Assembly: GCA_016839815.1 (NCBI GenBank)
Contig: JAEOTM010000133.1
Location: 1-64,000 of the forward strand
DNA from: Candidatus Hodarchaeota archaeon
GTDB taxonomy: Archaea; Asgardarchaeota; Heimdallarchaeia; Hodarchaeales; Hodarchaeaceae
Reading direction: 5' to 3'
Length of the DNA stretch: 64,000 bases
The notes beneath the pieces were generated by a model, which was not told where the DNA came from, did no database searches, and saw only the letters and a program-made list of their open reading frames with translations. Of this stretch, positions 1 to 9,715 are shown piece after piece (within the stretch, counting starts at the first letter, position 1; every line of letters starts with the position of its first letter). A program made the position numbers and the translations under genes.

Positions 1-2098
1 CCTTTGATATCAGATGTTTTCCAGCAGGACTTTCAGTGGCAATCGCTCCTGCAGGACTAATATGATCAGTTGAAACCTTATCATAAAATAATCCCAAGAC
101 ACGGGCATTTTTGATGTTCTTAAAGGATTTTGGTTGAAGTGAGAAGTATTGATCTTCAAAGAAAGGAGGATTACGGATATAGGTAGAATTCTCATCCCAC
201 TCAAACAGGGTAGATGTGGGTGCTTTCAATGCTTTCCAATAAGGATCTCCTTCACTGATTTGTGCATACTCCTTCATGTAGATTTCAGAGGAGAGACCTT
301 TTTGAACAGCATAATTAATCTCATCAGCCGATGGCCAAATATCTTTCAGAAAAATAGGCTTTCCATTCGGTGTGTGACTTATAGGATCTTTTGATAGGTC
401 GATGTTAACGGTACCAGCTAATGCGTAGGCCACAACCAGCATGGGAGAAGCTAAAAAGTTCCCTCGGGTAAGTTGATGAATTCTTCCTCCGTAATTTCGA
501 TTTCCACTAAGCACAGAGGTTACATAAAGATCGTGTTCTTTGATGGCTTCTTCAATTTCTGGTCGAAGAGGTCCGCTATTTCCGATACATGTAGTGCAAC
601 CGTATCCTACAAGATGGAAGCCTAAGGATTCTAAATATGGTGTTAAATGAAGGTCATCAAGATAGTCGGTTACTACTTTTGATCCTGGGGCAAGACTAGT
701 CTTGATGGTGGGTTTAACTCGTAACCCGAGTTTAACAGCGTTTTTAGCTAGTAATCCAGCCCCAATCATTACGTTTGGATTGGAAGTATTAGTACATGAA
801 GTAATGGCCGCAATAACCAAATCACCATCCCTAATCGGCCAAGAAATTCCATCAAGGTCAATATTTACTTTTCGTTTTCTTGATCCTTTATCTTTCAGAT
901 GTTCATCCAAAAATGGTGCGATACGCTCTTTAACACCGGTTAAAGATACTTGTTCTTCTGGATTCAATGGACCTGCAATTGAAGGCTTGACTTTTGAAAG
1001 ATCAACCTCAATAATTTCAGAAAATTCTGGATCAGGAGTTTCGGGGGTTCTAAATAGCTTCTGATCTTGTGCATACTGCTTAACGAATGAAATATGTTCA
1101 GGATCCCGTCCGCTCAGTTCTAGATAGTTGAGAGTCTGTTGGTCGATTGCCCAAAATCCGACCGTAATTCCCATTTCAGGTGACATATTACTAAGTGTTG
1201 CGCGATCTGGAACGGATAAGTTTGCGACGCCTGGACCAAAGTATTCAACAAATTTTCCCACAAGGTTTCGTTTTCTGAGGTTTTCGGTTATAGTCAGGAC
1301 TAAATCGGTTGCTGTAGTTCCCTCTGGGAGCTCTCCAGAAAGTTTCACCCCTACAACTTCTGGAAGAGGTAGATAATAGGGTTGGCCCAACATGACTGCT
1401 TCAGCTTCGATACCCCCAACTCCCCATCCTATAACACTCACTCCATTAACCATGGGAGTATGACTATCTGTACCAACACATGTATCTACTAATGCTATTT
1501 TTTCTCCATTTACTTCTCGTATGTCTACAACTGAAGCAAGATATTCTAAATTAACCTGATGGCAAATTCCTGATCCTGTTGGCACGATTCGAGTGTTTTG
1601 GAACGAATTTTGTGCCCACTTAATTAATTTGTATCTTTCTGAATTCCTTTCATACTCTTTCTCCAAATTTTGCTCATAGGCATCAGTTACTCCAAAGAAA
1701 TCGATTTGTACAGAATGATCAATTACTAAATCTGTTGGGATAAGGGGATTGATTTCAGCAGGATCTCCACCCAAATTATGAACGGCTTCACGAATTGCAG
1801 CCATATCAACGATTAGTGGTACTCCTGTTAAATCTTGTAGTACAACACGTGCAGGCATATAGGGGATTGTTTCTCCTAGCTTCTTTGGCCATGAGGCGAT
1901 TGTCTTTACGTCATCCTTAGTAATGAGTTTCCCATCATAACTCCGTAAGACATTTTCTAACATAACACGGATAGAAAATGGTAAACGATCTAGATTTAAT
2001 CCTAAATCTTCTAATACTCGTAAACTATATACAGAAATATCTCCTTGGCCAAAATTTTTGACCTGTTTAACTTTCTGAATATTATCAATTGAGATCAC
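1..2098 (-). CDS. acnA: Aconitate hydratase, AcnA/IRP1 family (C-terminus cut by window edge)
   Basis: Interconverts citrate and isocitrate using a [4Fe-4S] cluster. The frame is open for 699 codons from a GTG at 2098 to the left edge. The GTG is preceded by GGAG at 9 bases. Translation gives the AcnA pattern: an N-terminal part with VLQDLTGVPLIVDMAA, then TDSHTPMVNGV, the cluster cysteine in SCTNTSNP (near 790-810), the two other cluster cysteines in GYGCTTCIGNSGPL (near 575-605), and the start of the swivel domain (STDHISPAGAI). Family members are about 890-920 residues, so roughly 200 C-terminal residues lie outside the window. It follows citrate lyase alpha on the same strand after 230 bases, which points to citrate handling. 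The family assignment is very secure; any RNA-binding role is not testable here. Confidence 0.96.
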   Translation of the reverse strand, partial: MISIDNIQKVKQVKNFGQGDISVYSLRVLEDLGLNLDRLPFSIRVMLENVLRSYDGKLITKDDVKTIASWPKKLGETIPYMPARVVLQDLTGVPLIVDMAAIREAVHNLGGDPAEINPLIPTDLVIDHSVQIDFFGVTDAYEQNLEKEYERNSERYKLIKWAQNSFQNTRIVPTGSGICHQVNLEYLASVVDIREVNGEKIALVDTCVGTDSHTPMVNGVSVIGWGVGGIEAEAVMLGQPYYLPLPEVVGVKLSGELPEGTTATDLVLTITENLRKRNLVGKFVEYFGPGVANLSVPDRATLSNMSPEMGITVGFWAIDQQTLNYLELSGRDPEHISFVKQYAQDQKLFRTPETPDPEFSEIIEVDLSKVKPSIAGPLNPEEQVSLTGVKERIAPFLDEHLKDKGSRKRKVNIDLDGISWPIRDGDLVIAAITSCTNTSNPNVMIGAGLLAKNAVKLGLRVKPTIKTSLAPGSKVVTDYLDDLHLTPYLESLGFHLVGYGCTTCIGNSGPLRPEIEEAIKEHDLYVTSVLSGNRNYGGRIHQLTRGNFLASPMLVVAYALAGTVNIDLSKDPISHTPNGKPIFLKDIWPSADEINYAVQKGLSSEIYMKEYAQISEGDPYWKALKAPTSTLFEWDENSTYIRNPPFFEDQYFSLQPKSFKNIKNARVLGLFYDKVSTDHISPAGAIATESPAGKHLISK

Positions 2099-2328
2099 CT
2101 AAGTTAGCTCCTTTTTTTTCAACTAGAAATTACTGCGGGGGAGAGTATTTTAAAATTTTCGAGAATAAAAACGGAAATTTGGCGAATACAAAAGGATTCT
2201 TTGATTCTCCTCCACACTGATTTCTGAATATTCTACTTTTGTACCTCAATTCCAGATAAAAGATTTGAGATTTGATCGGTTGGTAAAATGGGAGGAGTAT
2301 ATGAGTTTGTATTCTCACTATCCGAAAT

Positions 2329-3870
2329 CTAACTATTTACTCGATAAATAACATCTAAAAGTGTTCCATCTCGATATTCAACTGTAGTACAAATTTCCTC
2401 GGTAAATTCAGGAGTGATTAAGGGTGCCTCACTATAAGCCATGTCTCGAAGTTCGGTTATATCAAGAATATCTAAATCAGTTTGTTTTAATTGCTTATAC
2501 AGTGGTTTATTCCTAGGATTAACCGCAATACCCGCGTTTGTAATAACAACATCTATCATCTCTCCCGGTGTTGATATAGTTGTCACGTTATCACGGATAA
2601 TCGGAACTTTCCGTGCAATAGGGCATGTAATAATAGTTAATCGTGCAGCTGCAGCATCTGTGTGACCTCCAATTCCATGGAGTAATAAACCATCACTGTG
2701 AGTATTCACATTCACATTAAAATCGACATCGATTTCTGTTGCACCTAAGGCCACAATATCTACATAATTAGCTAGCGGTCCTCCTGGTGCATAGATATTG
2801 TATGAATGGTAAGCCGAACATTCAATATGAAGAGGATTTTCTTTCAAGGATTTTACTGCAGCTAAATCAAAAGATTGTCCATCATAGATTCTCTGAAATA
2901 GATTGGCTTCTAAAAGCTCAACAGCGGCTTCAGTTGTCCCTCCATGAATGAAACTTCCAATTAATTCCTTTTCTGTCATTATTTCTTCTAGGTAGTGCAC
3001 TGTTGCTAATGATACCCCTCCTGCTCCTGCTTGAAATGAAAAACCACTCTTGATAAATCCTGCATTTTGTGCAACATGAATAACTTCTTCTGCGATCGCG
3101 GTATGTCTTCCTGTTACATTTCTTCCAAGACTTCCTGCAACAATTTTATTTGGATCCCCAATTTTATCAACAGTAACAATACAATCCACATTTGATCCGC
3201 GGATACTTACTGGAGTTACCGGTTCCTCGGTTAAATTATCCGTAACGAGTACTACATGATCTGCATATACCGAATCAGTCTCATTCGCAAATCCATTTGC
3301 TCCAAATGCCGAGGGCCCCTGACAGCCATTCATGTTCCCCATCAAGTCAACAGCTGGAGATGCTACAAATGCGACATCAAGATGTAGATCATCACATTCT
3401 ACTGCTCTAGCTCGTCCCCCATGCGAACGCAGGCTAGTTGGAATCTGAACTTCCCCAATGGATACCGCTTTTCCAATAGGTCCGTTCATACTTCCAGAAA
3501 TCTCACTAATGACCCCTGAATGGACGTGTTCAAGTAATGGTTCATGATTGGGAAATAATGCTGTTGAAGCAAGTGTTAAATCTTTTATCCCCATACTTGC
3601 AATTGTATCCATGACCTGACAGATAACTAGATCTCCATAACGTAGATTATGATTAAATCCAAGGCTCATCCCATCTTTTAATCCAACTTCTTGAATCACT
3701 TTCTCAAGATCGTCGTAAATACGTTTCTCAATGGGTGTAATTATCTTTGTACGATATCGTCTTCCGACTCTTCGTCCCTTGGGAGGAGTAGAGTAAGCTC
3801 CTGCGTATGGTAAATACTTCTTTCCAAATATTTGACTGGGAACATTTCTTCCAGCTGTATTTTTTTCCAT
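2329..3870 (-). CDS. citF: Citrate lyase alpha subunit (citrate CoA-transferase)
   Basis: In the classical enzyme this subunit swaps acetyl for citryl on the acyl carrier protein; the citryl group is then cleaved by CitE. The 513-residue length matches CitF. Visible motifs are GRNVPSQIFGKKYLPYAGAY near the N-terminus, the glycine-rich GFSFQAGAGGVSLA in the middle, and a CoA-transferase-like GATEIDVDFNVNVNTHSDG stretch followed by GIGGHTDAAAA. No citE (lyase), citD (carrier) or citC/citG/citX (prosthetic group) gene is next to it, so it looks like an orphan subunit. Aconitase lies 230 bases downstream on the same strand and may share its transcript. It could act as a stand-alone CoA-transferase on citrate or a related acid. 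Family call secure, exact reaction uncertain. Confidence 0.9.
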   Translation of the reverse strand: MEKNTAGRNVPSQIFGKKYLPYAGAYSTPPKGRRVGRRYRTKIITPIEKRIYDDLEKVIQEVGLKDGMSLGFNHNLRYGDLVICQVMDTIASMGIKDLTLASTALFPNHEPLLEHVHSGVISEISGSMNGPIGKAVSIGEVQIPTSLRSHGGRARAVECDDLHLDVAFVASPAVDLMGNMNGCQGPSAFGANGFANETDSVYADHVVLVTDNLTEEPVTPVSIRGSNVDCIVTVDKIGDPNKIVAGSLGRNVTGRHTAIAEEVIHVAQNAGFIKSGFSFQAGAGGVSLATVHYLEEIMTEKELIGSFIHGGTTEAAVELLEANLFQRIYDGQSFDLAAVKSLKENPLHIECSAYHSYNIYAPGGPLANYVDIVALGATEIDVDFNVNVNTHSDGLLLHGIGGHTDAAAARLTIITCPIARKVPIIRDNVTTISTPGEMIDVVITNAGIAVNPRNKPLYKQLKQTDLDILDITELRDMAYSEAPLITPEFTEEICTTVEYRDGTLLDVIYRVNS

Positions 3871-4199
3871 AATAATCCCGGATCCTAGATTAAAATATTA
3901 AATGAGCGAGTCCTCCATTTGCTTATACTTGTAGAAATAGTTTCTGAGGAAGGCAAGATCAAGAAGAAGAAAAGGAAAAAAAGGAGGAGGGACGAAATTG
4001 AAGAATTATATTCTTTCTCATCTAATGATTGCACCTATTCAGTCCATAAAATCCATCATCATATGAGATTTTCAGATTTAAGTCCTTTTATTAATCCGAT
4101 AAGGTAAGCCTTTTATTTTATGAAACCTGTAAAACTAGATGATTCTTGAGTTAAGGGTTTAACAATGCAAAATTCAAGAATTGAAAGGAGAAAACATAT
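3871..4199. promoter_or_regulatory. Divergent intergenic region between citF and a surface-protein gene
   Basis: This 329-base stretch separates two divergent genes and must hold both promoters. For the rightward gene there is a strong ribosome site (AAAGGAG, about 10 bases before the ATG at 4200) and a T/A-rich TATA-like stretch near 4110-4121. A lysine-rich 62-codon open frame (3919-4107) has low-complexity AAG/AGG codons and no ribosome site, so I do not call it a gene. Confidence 0.45.
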
Positions 4200-5918
4200 A
4201 TGAAACGATTACGTTTATTGCCGGTTCTAGTAAGCCTCCTGATGATGAGTACTTTCATTTTCTTATCAGCAGATGCCACTACACCCGCAAATATTGACCC
4301 TGGGGATACTTTTATTTATAGCGTTAGCACTTGGGACGTCCCCTGGGAAGAATTGATCCCCCCTGAAGAAGCACCATTTGATTTAGCAGATTTTGTGCTT
4401 GACCTCTCGGGGAGTACGTTAGGAGTTAAAGTAATGGATACCTATGCAAATGGGTATTATATGCTTGATTTCTATGTTGTTCTGGGAAAGACAATTGTTA
4501 TTCCGCTTCCAGACGACACCGATCCACAAGTAATTGATATTTTTGGCACTGAATTCACCTTAGATGAAGGAGTCGGATTAGGATTGGGTTCATATCCAGG
4601 ATCCGACATGACTGAACTTATTGCCGGTACAGAAGAATCTTTTGGTTTACCTTTTTACTTTAATCCAGCTGATTGGAGTATTTATCAAACACAGTTTGAA
4701 GCACTTGAAACCGCAGATCTATCAGTTGATGTTACCAATACTGCTGGTTCTGACTTCGATGTTACTTTTTCAGGAACTGCAGATGGTGTTAGTATTTCCC
4801 TCTCTGCATCATGGTTTAGAGAAGGTGATAATGCTGGCGTTTTCAAAAGCATTAGTGGAACTATAGATGGTGATATTACCGGTGATGGGACATCAAATCA
4901 TCTAGGCATTGAATTATCTTTTGATAGTAAACAAGTTAATCCGCTCCCCACCCAGGTAAGAAACAAAGACGATATGACTCTGAGCTTATCAACAGCTGAT
5001 CTCACTTATGAAGTTGATGGATTATCCACCTCAGTGAATGCAGAAATAAGCTCTCAATTAGCTGCAGCAGAAGCATTTCTTGGAGCTTATGAGGGTGTGG
5101 ATGTCATAACATTCGATGTCGAAGATACCGCGGGTTGTTATTATAATACAAGAATTGAAGTGTATAATTCTGAGACCGATATGATGGAGCAGGTGGTAGA
5201 TGAACTCTGGTGGAACGGGTTCACTGGTTATCCAGTAATGGATCAAACTGATTATTTCTTTTCAGATATGCCATATACCCCATGGAGTTCCTCATTTGGC
5301 CTTGTACCCCTGTTAGCACCCGGTATTACACCAGATTGGGATATGTGGGCTGCTTCCACGGTTTCTATTTCTGAAGTAAATGAAATTGTGGAAAAAAGTA
5401 TTGAAGCCTTCTTTAAAGAAGAAGAAGTCAAAGATTTAGGATTAGATCTAAATACACTGGATTCAGTTTATCAGTTAAGAGAAAGTGGAGATGGCTCTAC
5501 TATGTTCTTTTATTCTGAAACGGGACTAGATCTTGTTTGGAATGCTGGCCAGATGGAAGGAGCGGCTCAAATGGGACTTCCAGCAGACACTCAACTTTCA
5601 ATTGAATTTTCTTCAAACAGTTGGTTGGCATATACGAAAGCAGGATTATTGGCTGGCGCAGGTGTTGAAGTAAGTGTAGTAGTTGAAGCAAAGAATATTC
5701 CAGGGACTGCTGGTGAATTCGAAACTGGATCAATTACTGTTGATGCCAACATAGCAATTCAATCCGATCTTGTCTCAAGTATTCCTGATCCTGAAGATGC
5801 AGATCCTATTGCTGGCGGTAATGCCGGTGGTGGTGATCTTATACCTGGATTTGAATTAGTTACTTCCTTAATGGTTATGACTACAATTGTAGCAATAATT
5901 AATAAGAAACGGAAATAA
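4200..5918 (+). CDS. Secreted surface protein with PGF-type C-terminal membrane anchor
   Basis: Residues 1-26 form a signal peptide (basic start, LLPVLVSLLMMSTFIFLSADA). The roughly 500-residue extracellular part is rich in Asp, Gly, Ser and Thr and appears beta-rich. The end is tripartite: a Gly-rich linker (AGGNAGGGDLI), PGFELV, a hydrophobic helix (TSLMVMTTIVAII) and the basic tail NKKRK. This layout is that of archaeal C-terminal sorting signals (PGF-CTERM and the Asgard equivalents), which are processed by an archaeosortase or keep the protein anchored. It resembles the choice-of-anchor surface proteins common in Asgard genomes. Start chosen at the ATG with AAAGGAG upstream. Function not recognised; it could be an adhesin, a sheath protein or a binding protein. 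Confidence 0.85.
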   Translation: MKRLRLLPVLVSLLMMSTFIFLSADATTPANIDPGDTFIYSVSTWDVPWEELIPPEEAPFDLADFVLDLSGSTLGVKVMDTYANGYYMLDFYVVLGKTIVIPLPDDTDPQVIDIFGTEFTLDEGVGLGLGSYPGSDMTELIAGTEESFGLPFYFNPADWSIYQTQFEALETADLSVDVTNTAGSDFDVTFSGTADGVSISLSASWFREGDNAGVFKSISGTIDGDITGDGTSNHLGIELSFDSKQVNPLPTQVRNKDDMTLSLSTADLTYEVDGLSTSVNAEISSQLAAAEAFLGAYEGVDVITFDVEDTAGCYYNTRIEVYNSETDMMEQVVDELWWNGFTGYPVMDQTDYFFSDMPYTPWSSSFGLVPLLAPGITPDWDMWAASTVSISEVNEIVEKSIEAFFKEEEVKDLGLDLNTLDSVYQLRESGDGSTMFFYSETGLDLVWNAGQMEGAAQMGLPADTQLSIEFSSNSWLAYTKAGLLAGAGVEVSVVVEAKNIPGTAGEFETGSITVDANIAIQSDLVSSIPDPEDADPIAGGNAGGGDLIPGFELVTSLMVMTTIVAIINKKRK

Positions 5919-5921
5919 AAT

Positions 5922-5955
5922 TCAATTCCCTTTTTCCCTCTTTTTTTACCTTTTG
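5922..5955 (+). terminator. T-rich terminator after the surface-protein gene
   Basis: A run of pyrimidines with several T-tracts (CCCTTTTTCCCTCTTTTTTTACC) begins about 8 bases after the stop codon. Archaeal RNA polymerase commonly stops at such tracts. It also separates this gene from the convergent membrane-protein gene that ends at 5995. Confidence 0.5.
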
Positions 5956-5994
5956 AGAATTGTTCTTGTACTCTTTTCTTCCATTTTTAGGTTC

Positions 5995-7935
5995 TTACTG
6001 CTCAACAGTTGTAAATTGACTATCTTTTCTTCTTTTGAATAATGCTTGCAGTAGAATAACAATAGCTGCTAAAAGAAATAATGATAAACCTAGTGGGAGG
6101 ATAAGAAATTCTTTAATCTGAATATCAAGATTGACAAGAAGTGACATATCTTGAAGGGAAGGCATACCAGATGGTTCACCTTCTTCACTAATTGAACCTA
6201 AACCCATGGCTAATAATATCCAAAAAAAGTTCAGGACGACAAGAATAATTGCACCAATAGCTGCTTTGATGGGATAATCTCTACTTCGTTTGAGTAAAAA
6301 ATAATATAGAAAGATTATACCAAACCAGACACTTACTGTTAAGAGACCATGTATCCAATCAGCACTTGAAGTCATATAAGTATCAGGAAGAAAGTTCCAT
6401 TTACCTGGTGCCTGTTGAAATATAAATAGTTGATTAAATATTTCTGTTTTGCTACCTATGACCACAACATTACTTCGAATTTTTGTCACTACACGCTGAA
6501 ATGTAAAAAATGGATTTTGCGCAATAAACACACTTGTATCAATAAAAACTTTCAAAACAATAATAATATCAACTTTTGTTAATGAAACAATTGAGAGAAT
6601 ATAGAATGGTGAGATAATACCAAGTAACAATATTAGGAATATGAGATGAGATTTTATTTCCTGAAAAATTCTTAAAAAAGAATAAGTTACATATGACATT
6701 ATTCCTCGTAAAATTGATTTTAAGGAAGAATTTTTTCTTGAATATTCTCTCGACCTCTTTAAATTGAGGGAAATCCTCATTGTTTTTATTTTGTTTTCAG
6801 GAATTGTTGATAAGCTCGATCTAACGCTATAATAAAGAAAAAATGAAATAAATCCAAGAAATAGCAGAGTTATACAGTATTCTAGAACCATTGCTAGATG
6901 ATCCGAATATAATATGAAATGATCAACGAAAACAACTCCACCTAGAGGAAAAATTGGAACCAGAATTAATATTGAGCCCCAATATTGTTTTATATTATCG
7001 TTTCTTGGCCAAGATATCGTTTGTAGAAAAATACGTGCATCTTTTATTGTTTTTCTCATTTTTCCATCCAGAACTGTCTGAAAATAAACATAAAAAACTA
7101 GTAAGAATCCAATTAAGATAATAATTTGACTAATGCTTAGAATTAGACTTCGATAGGGAATAAACTCAAAATGGTTTTCTGAGAGAAAAAGAAGGAGTAA
7201 AGACACATTTACGATGCTACTTGTAATTGTTGAGTACCTAATTTGTCCCATCCACACGAAAATTCCACCTAGAATTAATCCACCTGCAAATTTTGTTAGA
7301 ATAAACCAAACGAGATCATTGAGAGTTAATTCGACCAAAATATAGAAGAAGAACGAGACAGAAAAAGCGAGAGTTGAGAGAAAGACAGCATAAACTGGAT
7401 TAAATCCTCTTCTCAATAATCTCCCCAGTAAAATTCGTCGAAAAAGAAGTTCATCAAAGAGAGGTTGAATTAAAACAAAAAATAGCGAATAAAAGATAAG
7501 ATAAGGAATCTCGTATCCCTCAGGTTGAAATAGGGGGAAGGGCCACGGTAACAGATCGTATGTAGTTTCACCGTATAATCCCATCCACCAATATATTATT
7601 TCATAATTTACAAAGATCAAAAATCCAATTAAAATAAGTATTACTGCAAATATTTTCTGTAAAGATCGTTTTGGATACGAATTAGTGATGGAAAAGGTTT
7701 CACCACTCATTTGAAGAAATCTTACTAGAAGAATTATTGAGAAGCTGTAACTCAACAGCACAGTCAGAAGTATTAGTATTTCCGTGAATCTGAAATCTTG
7801 GTGAAAAATGTTAACTTGTACCAATGAAAAAATCAATCTCAAAAACATAAATATAGAGAAATTTAGGCATAAAAATAATGCAACAAGTGCTATAGGTGTT
7901 GGAATATGCTTATTGATGGTTTCTCTAATTTTCAT
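5995..7935 (-). CDS. Large membrane protein with degenerate CPBP (CAAX protease-like) domain
   Basis: The 646-residue protein is almost entirely hydrophobic, with about 14 predicted membrane segments. Residues about 140-260 resemble the CPBP intramembrane protease family: FDELLFRRILLGRLLRRG stands where the family has the EExxxRG motif, followed by GGLILGGIFVWMGQIRYSTIT and SSIVN. The second motif normally ends in His (here the position reads Phe in LAFSVSF) and the third motif normally starts with His (here Ser in SSIVN). It therefore probably lacks proteolytic activity, or the family resemblance is only structural. The C-terminal half is membrane-embedded and not recognised. It lies downstream of the DEAD-box gene on the same strand with a 243-base gap, so it probably has its own promoter. 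Confidence 0.7.
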   Translation of the reverse strand: MKIRETINKHIPTPIALVALFLCLNFSIFMFLRLIFSLVQVNIFHQDFRFTEILILLTVLLSYSFSIILLVRFLQMSGETFSITNSYPKRSLQKIFAVILILIGFLIFVNYEIIYWWMGLYGETTYDLLPWPFPLFQPEGYEIPYLIFYSLFFVLIQPLFDELLFRRILLGRLLRRGFNPVYAVFLSTLAFSVSFFFYILVELTLNDLVWFILTKFAGGLILGGIFVWMGQIRYSTITSSIVNVSLLLLFLSENHFEFIPYRSLILSISQIIILIGFLLVFYVYFQTVLDGKMRKTIKDARIFLQTISWPRNDNIKQYWGSILILVPIFPLGGVVFVDHFILYSDHLAMVLEYCITLLFLGFISFFLYYSVRSSLSTIPENKIKTMRISLNLKRSREYSRKNSSLKSILRGIMSYVTYSFLRIFQEIKSHLIFLILLLGIISPFYILSIVSLTKVDIIIVLKVFIDTSVFIAQNPFFTFQRVVTKIRSNVVVIGSKTEIFNQLFIFQQAPGKWNFLPDTYMTSSADWIHGLLTVSVWFGIIFLYYFLLKRSRDYPIKAAIGAIILVVLNFFWILLAMGLGSISEEGEPSGMPSLQDMSLLVNLDIQIKEFLILPLGLSLFLLAAIVILLQALFKRRKDSQFTTVEQ

Positions 7936-8178
7936 GCATCTACTACTCTTTTCACACGTGTTTATTAATCTGTATCTATGTTTTCAAGCTTAAAACGATC
8001 AAAATCTACTTAGATAATAGGAACGTTGTTAAAGCTCTAATAAACGTGTGGTTTTTGACTTTAATGATTATGTAGGTAATGATTGATATACTAAAAAAAA
8101 ATAACACAATTTTTTAAAATAAGGAGGAGATTGAAAAAAAAAACTTTACCAAACTAAATTAGAAGTTTTTTTCATCGT

Positions 8179-9450
8179 CTAGATAGTATATCTAGAGGTT
8201 TGAGATCTAGGGGAGGGTCGTTCCTGAGAACGATTTGATCGTCTATTCCGATTTGACCGGTAATTTCCATTTCCTCGAGAGTTTCCGTTGGAACGATTGG
8301 ATTTAGATTTTGGAGTTTGAATTCTTTGTACATACGGAACGTCATTCTTCTGTATTTTCAATCTATGATCTCGAAACATGAAATAGAATTTCTCATTGTC
8401 TCTCTGAGAAACAAGAGTCACGGCTTTTCCTGCCTTTCCAGCCCGAGCGGTCCTTCCAATTCGATGAATGTATTGTTTGTGGCTTTCTGGTAGGTCATAA
8501 TTAAAAACAGTAGTGACCCCCTGTATGTCAAGACCTCTCGCCGCTACATCAGTTGCTACAAGAACTTTACTCTGCTGGTTGTGAAAACTTCGTAAACGTT
8601 TTGATCGCTCATGTTGGGAAAATCCTCCATGTAATGCGGTTGCATTAATACCAGCATGAACTAAATTCCGCTCAAGGACATCTGCATATCTTCGTGTATT
8701 GGTAAAAATCATTGAAAGCCCATCCTTATTTTTATCTTGATTTATCAAATGGACTAGTAAGGAATACTTCAATGAATCTTGAACAGGTCCATAATAGAAT
8801 TGTGCTAATTTGCGTGGATCAACTAATGATTCTGCAGCTACATCAATGGGTTTATGCATATATTGTTGAGCAAGACGACTAACTTCTGACGCTATAGTTG
8901 CAGAGAATAATAGAGTCTGTCTATACTCAGGTAGCTTTCTAATAATCCTTTCAACATCAGGTAAAAAGCCCATATCCAGAAGGCGATCAGCTTCATCTAA
9001 AACAAGGACTTTTATTCGATTAAGCTTTATTGAACCTCGTTGAATATGATCTAAAATCCGTCCTGGTGTTCCTACTACGATATCAGTCTTTCGTAAATCT
9101 CTAATTTGGGGATTTATTGAAACTCCACCATAAATACTAGTAATCCGAAGAGGTTTATATTTTGATAATTGAATAATCATGTCTGAAACTTGTTGGGCTA
9201 GTTCACGGGTTGGAGTAATAACTAATGATTGAACTCCCTGACCTTTTTCAGTTCGTTGTATGATAGCTGAAGCAAACGCTAGTGTCTTTCCACTTCCCGT
9301 TGCTGCTTCTCCAATAACATCTCTGCCAGCGATGACATGAGGTATCGATTTTCGTTGAATTTCTGTAGGAGTAATAAATTCTTGTTCCTCACAGACTTGT
9401 AAAATGGGCTCGATAACACCCAGTTGTTTAAATTTAATAATATTTGACAT
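8179..9450 (-). CDS. DEAD-box ATP-dependent RNA helicase
   Basis: Unwinds or remodels RNA duplexes using ATP, for example in ribosome assembly or RNA decay in the cold. All core motifs are visible in order: Q motif (FITPTEIQRKSIP), motif I AATGSGKT (residues 49-56), PTRELA, DEAD (in VLDEADRLLDMGF), SAT, and motif VI HRIGRTARAG. The last 45 residues form a basic, Asn/Arg/Ser/Gly-rich tail (repeats of SNR and RGN), typical of the RNA-binding extensions in this family. The 423-residue length is normal. The gene stands alone between 243- and 265-base gaps. It is a general RNA helicase of the RhlE/DeaD type; the specific target cannot be told from sequence. Confidence 0.95.
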   Translation of the reverse strand: MSNIIKFKQLGVIEPILQVCEEQEFITPTEIQRKSIPHVIAGRDVIGEAATGSGKTLAFASAIIQRTEKGQGVQSLVITPTRELAQQVSDMIIQLSKYKPLRITSIYGGVSINPQIRDLRKTDIVVGTPGRILDHIQRGSIKLNRIKVLVLDEADRLLDMGFLPDVERIIRKLPEYRQTLLFSATIASEVSRLAQQYMHKPIDVAAESLVDPRKLAQFYYGPVQDSLKYSLLVHLINQDKNKDGLSMIFTNTRRYADVLERNLVHAGINATALHGGFSQHERSKRLRSFHNQQSKVLVATDVAARGLDIQGVTTVFNYDLPESHKQYIHRIGRTARAGKAGKAVTLVSQRDNEKFYFMFRDHRLKIQKNDVPYVQRIQTPKSKSNRSNGNSRGNGNYRSNRNRRSNRSQERPSPRSQTSRYTI

Positions 9451-9715
9451 ATAATCACGTAAAATTGTATTTTGTGCTAATAAGTAAGGATATTCATTAA
9501 AAGAGCACTGTTCTCCGTTTAAGTCCCCACTGCTTTCTAATCTCTATTCTTCACTCTGATTTTACTTTTCCATTTTCACTTTATAAAACTACTTATTCTA
9601 AAACCTTTTGATGCGAATGATTGGGCTATTTTGGCACTCTACTGTCTTTGGAATCACCATTACCCAAATATCAAAGTATTATACGAATGACATCATTAAA
9701 TTCAAAAGACTCGCT

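Noticed and set aside
700-1380. Open frames on the plus strand over the aconitase gene
   Set aside because: Antisense shadows of the strongly supported aconitase frame.
2130-2318. 62-codon open frame before the aconitase gene, same strand
   Set aside because: No ribosome site, random-looking composition, and it fills the promoter of aconitase.
3919-4107. 62-codon lysine-rich open frame between citF and the surface-protein gene
   Set aside because: Low-complexity AAG/AGG codons, no ribosome site, placed inside a divergent promoter region; no protein-like pattern.
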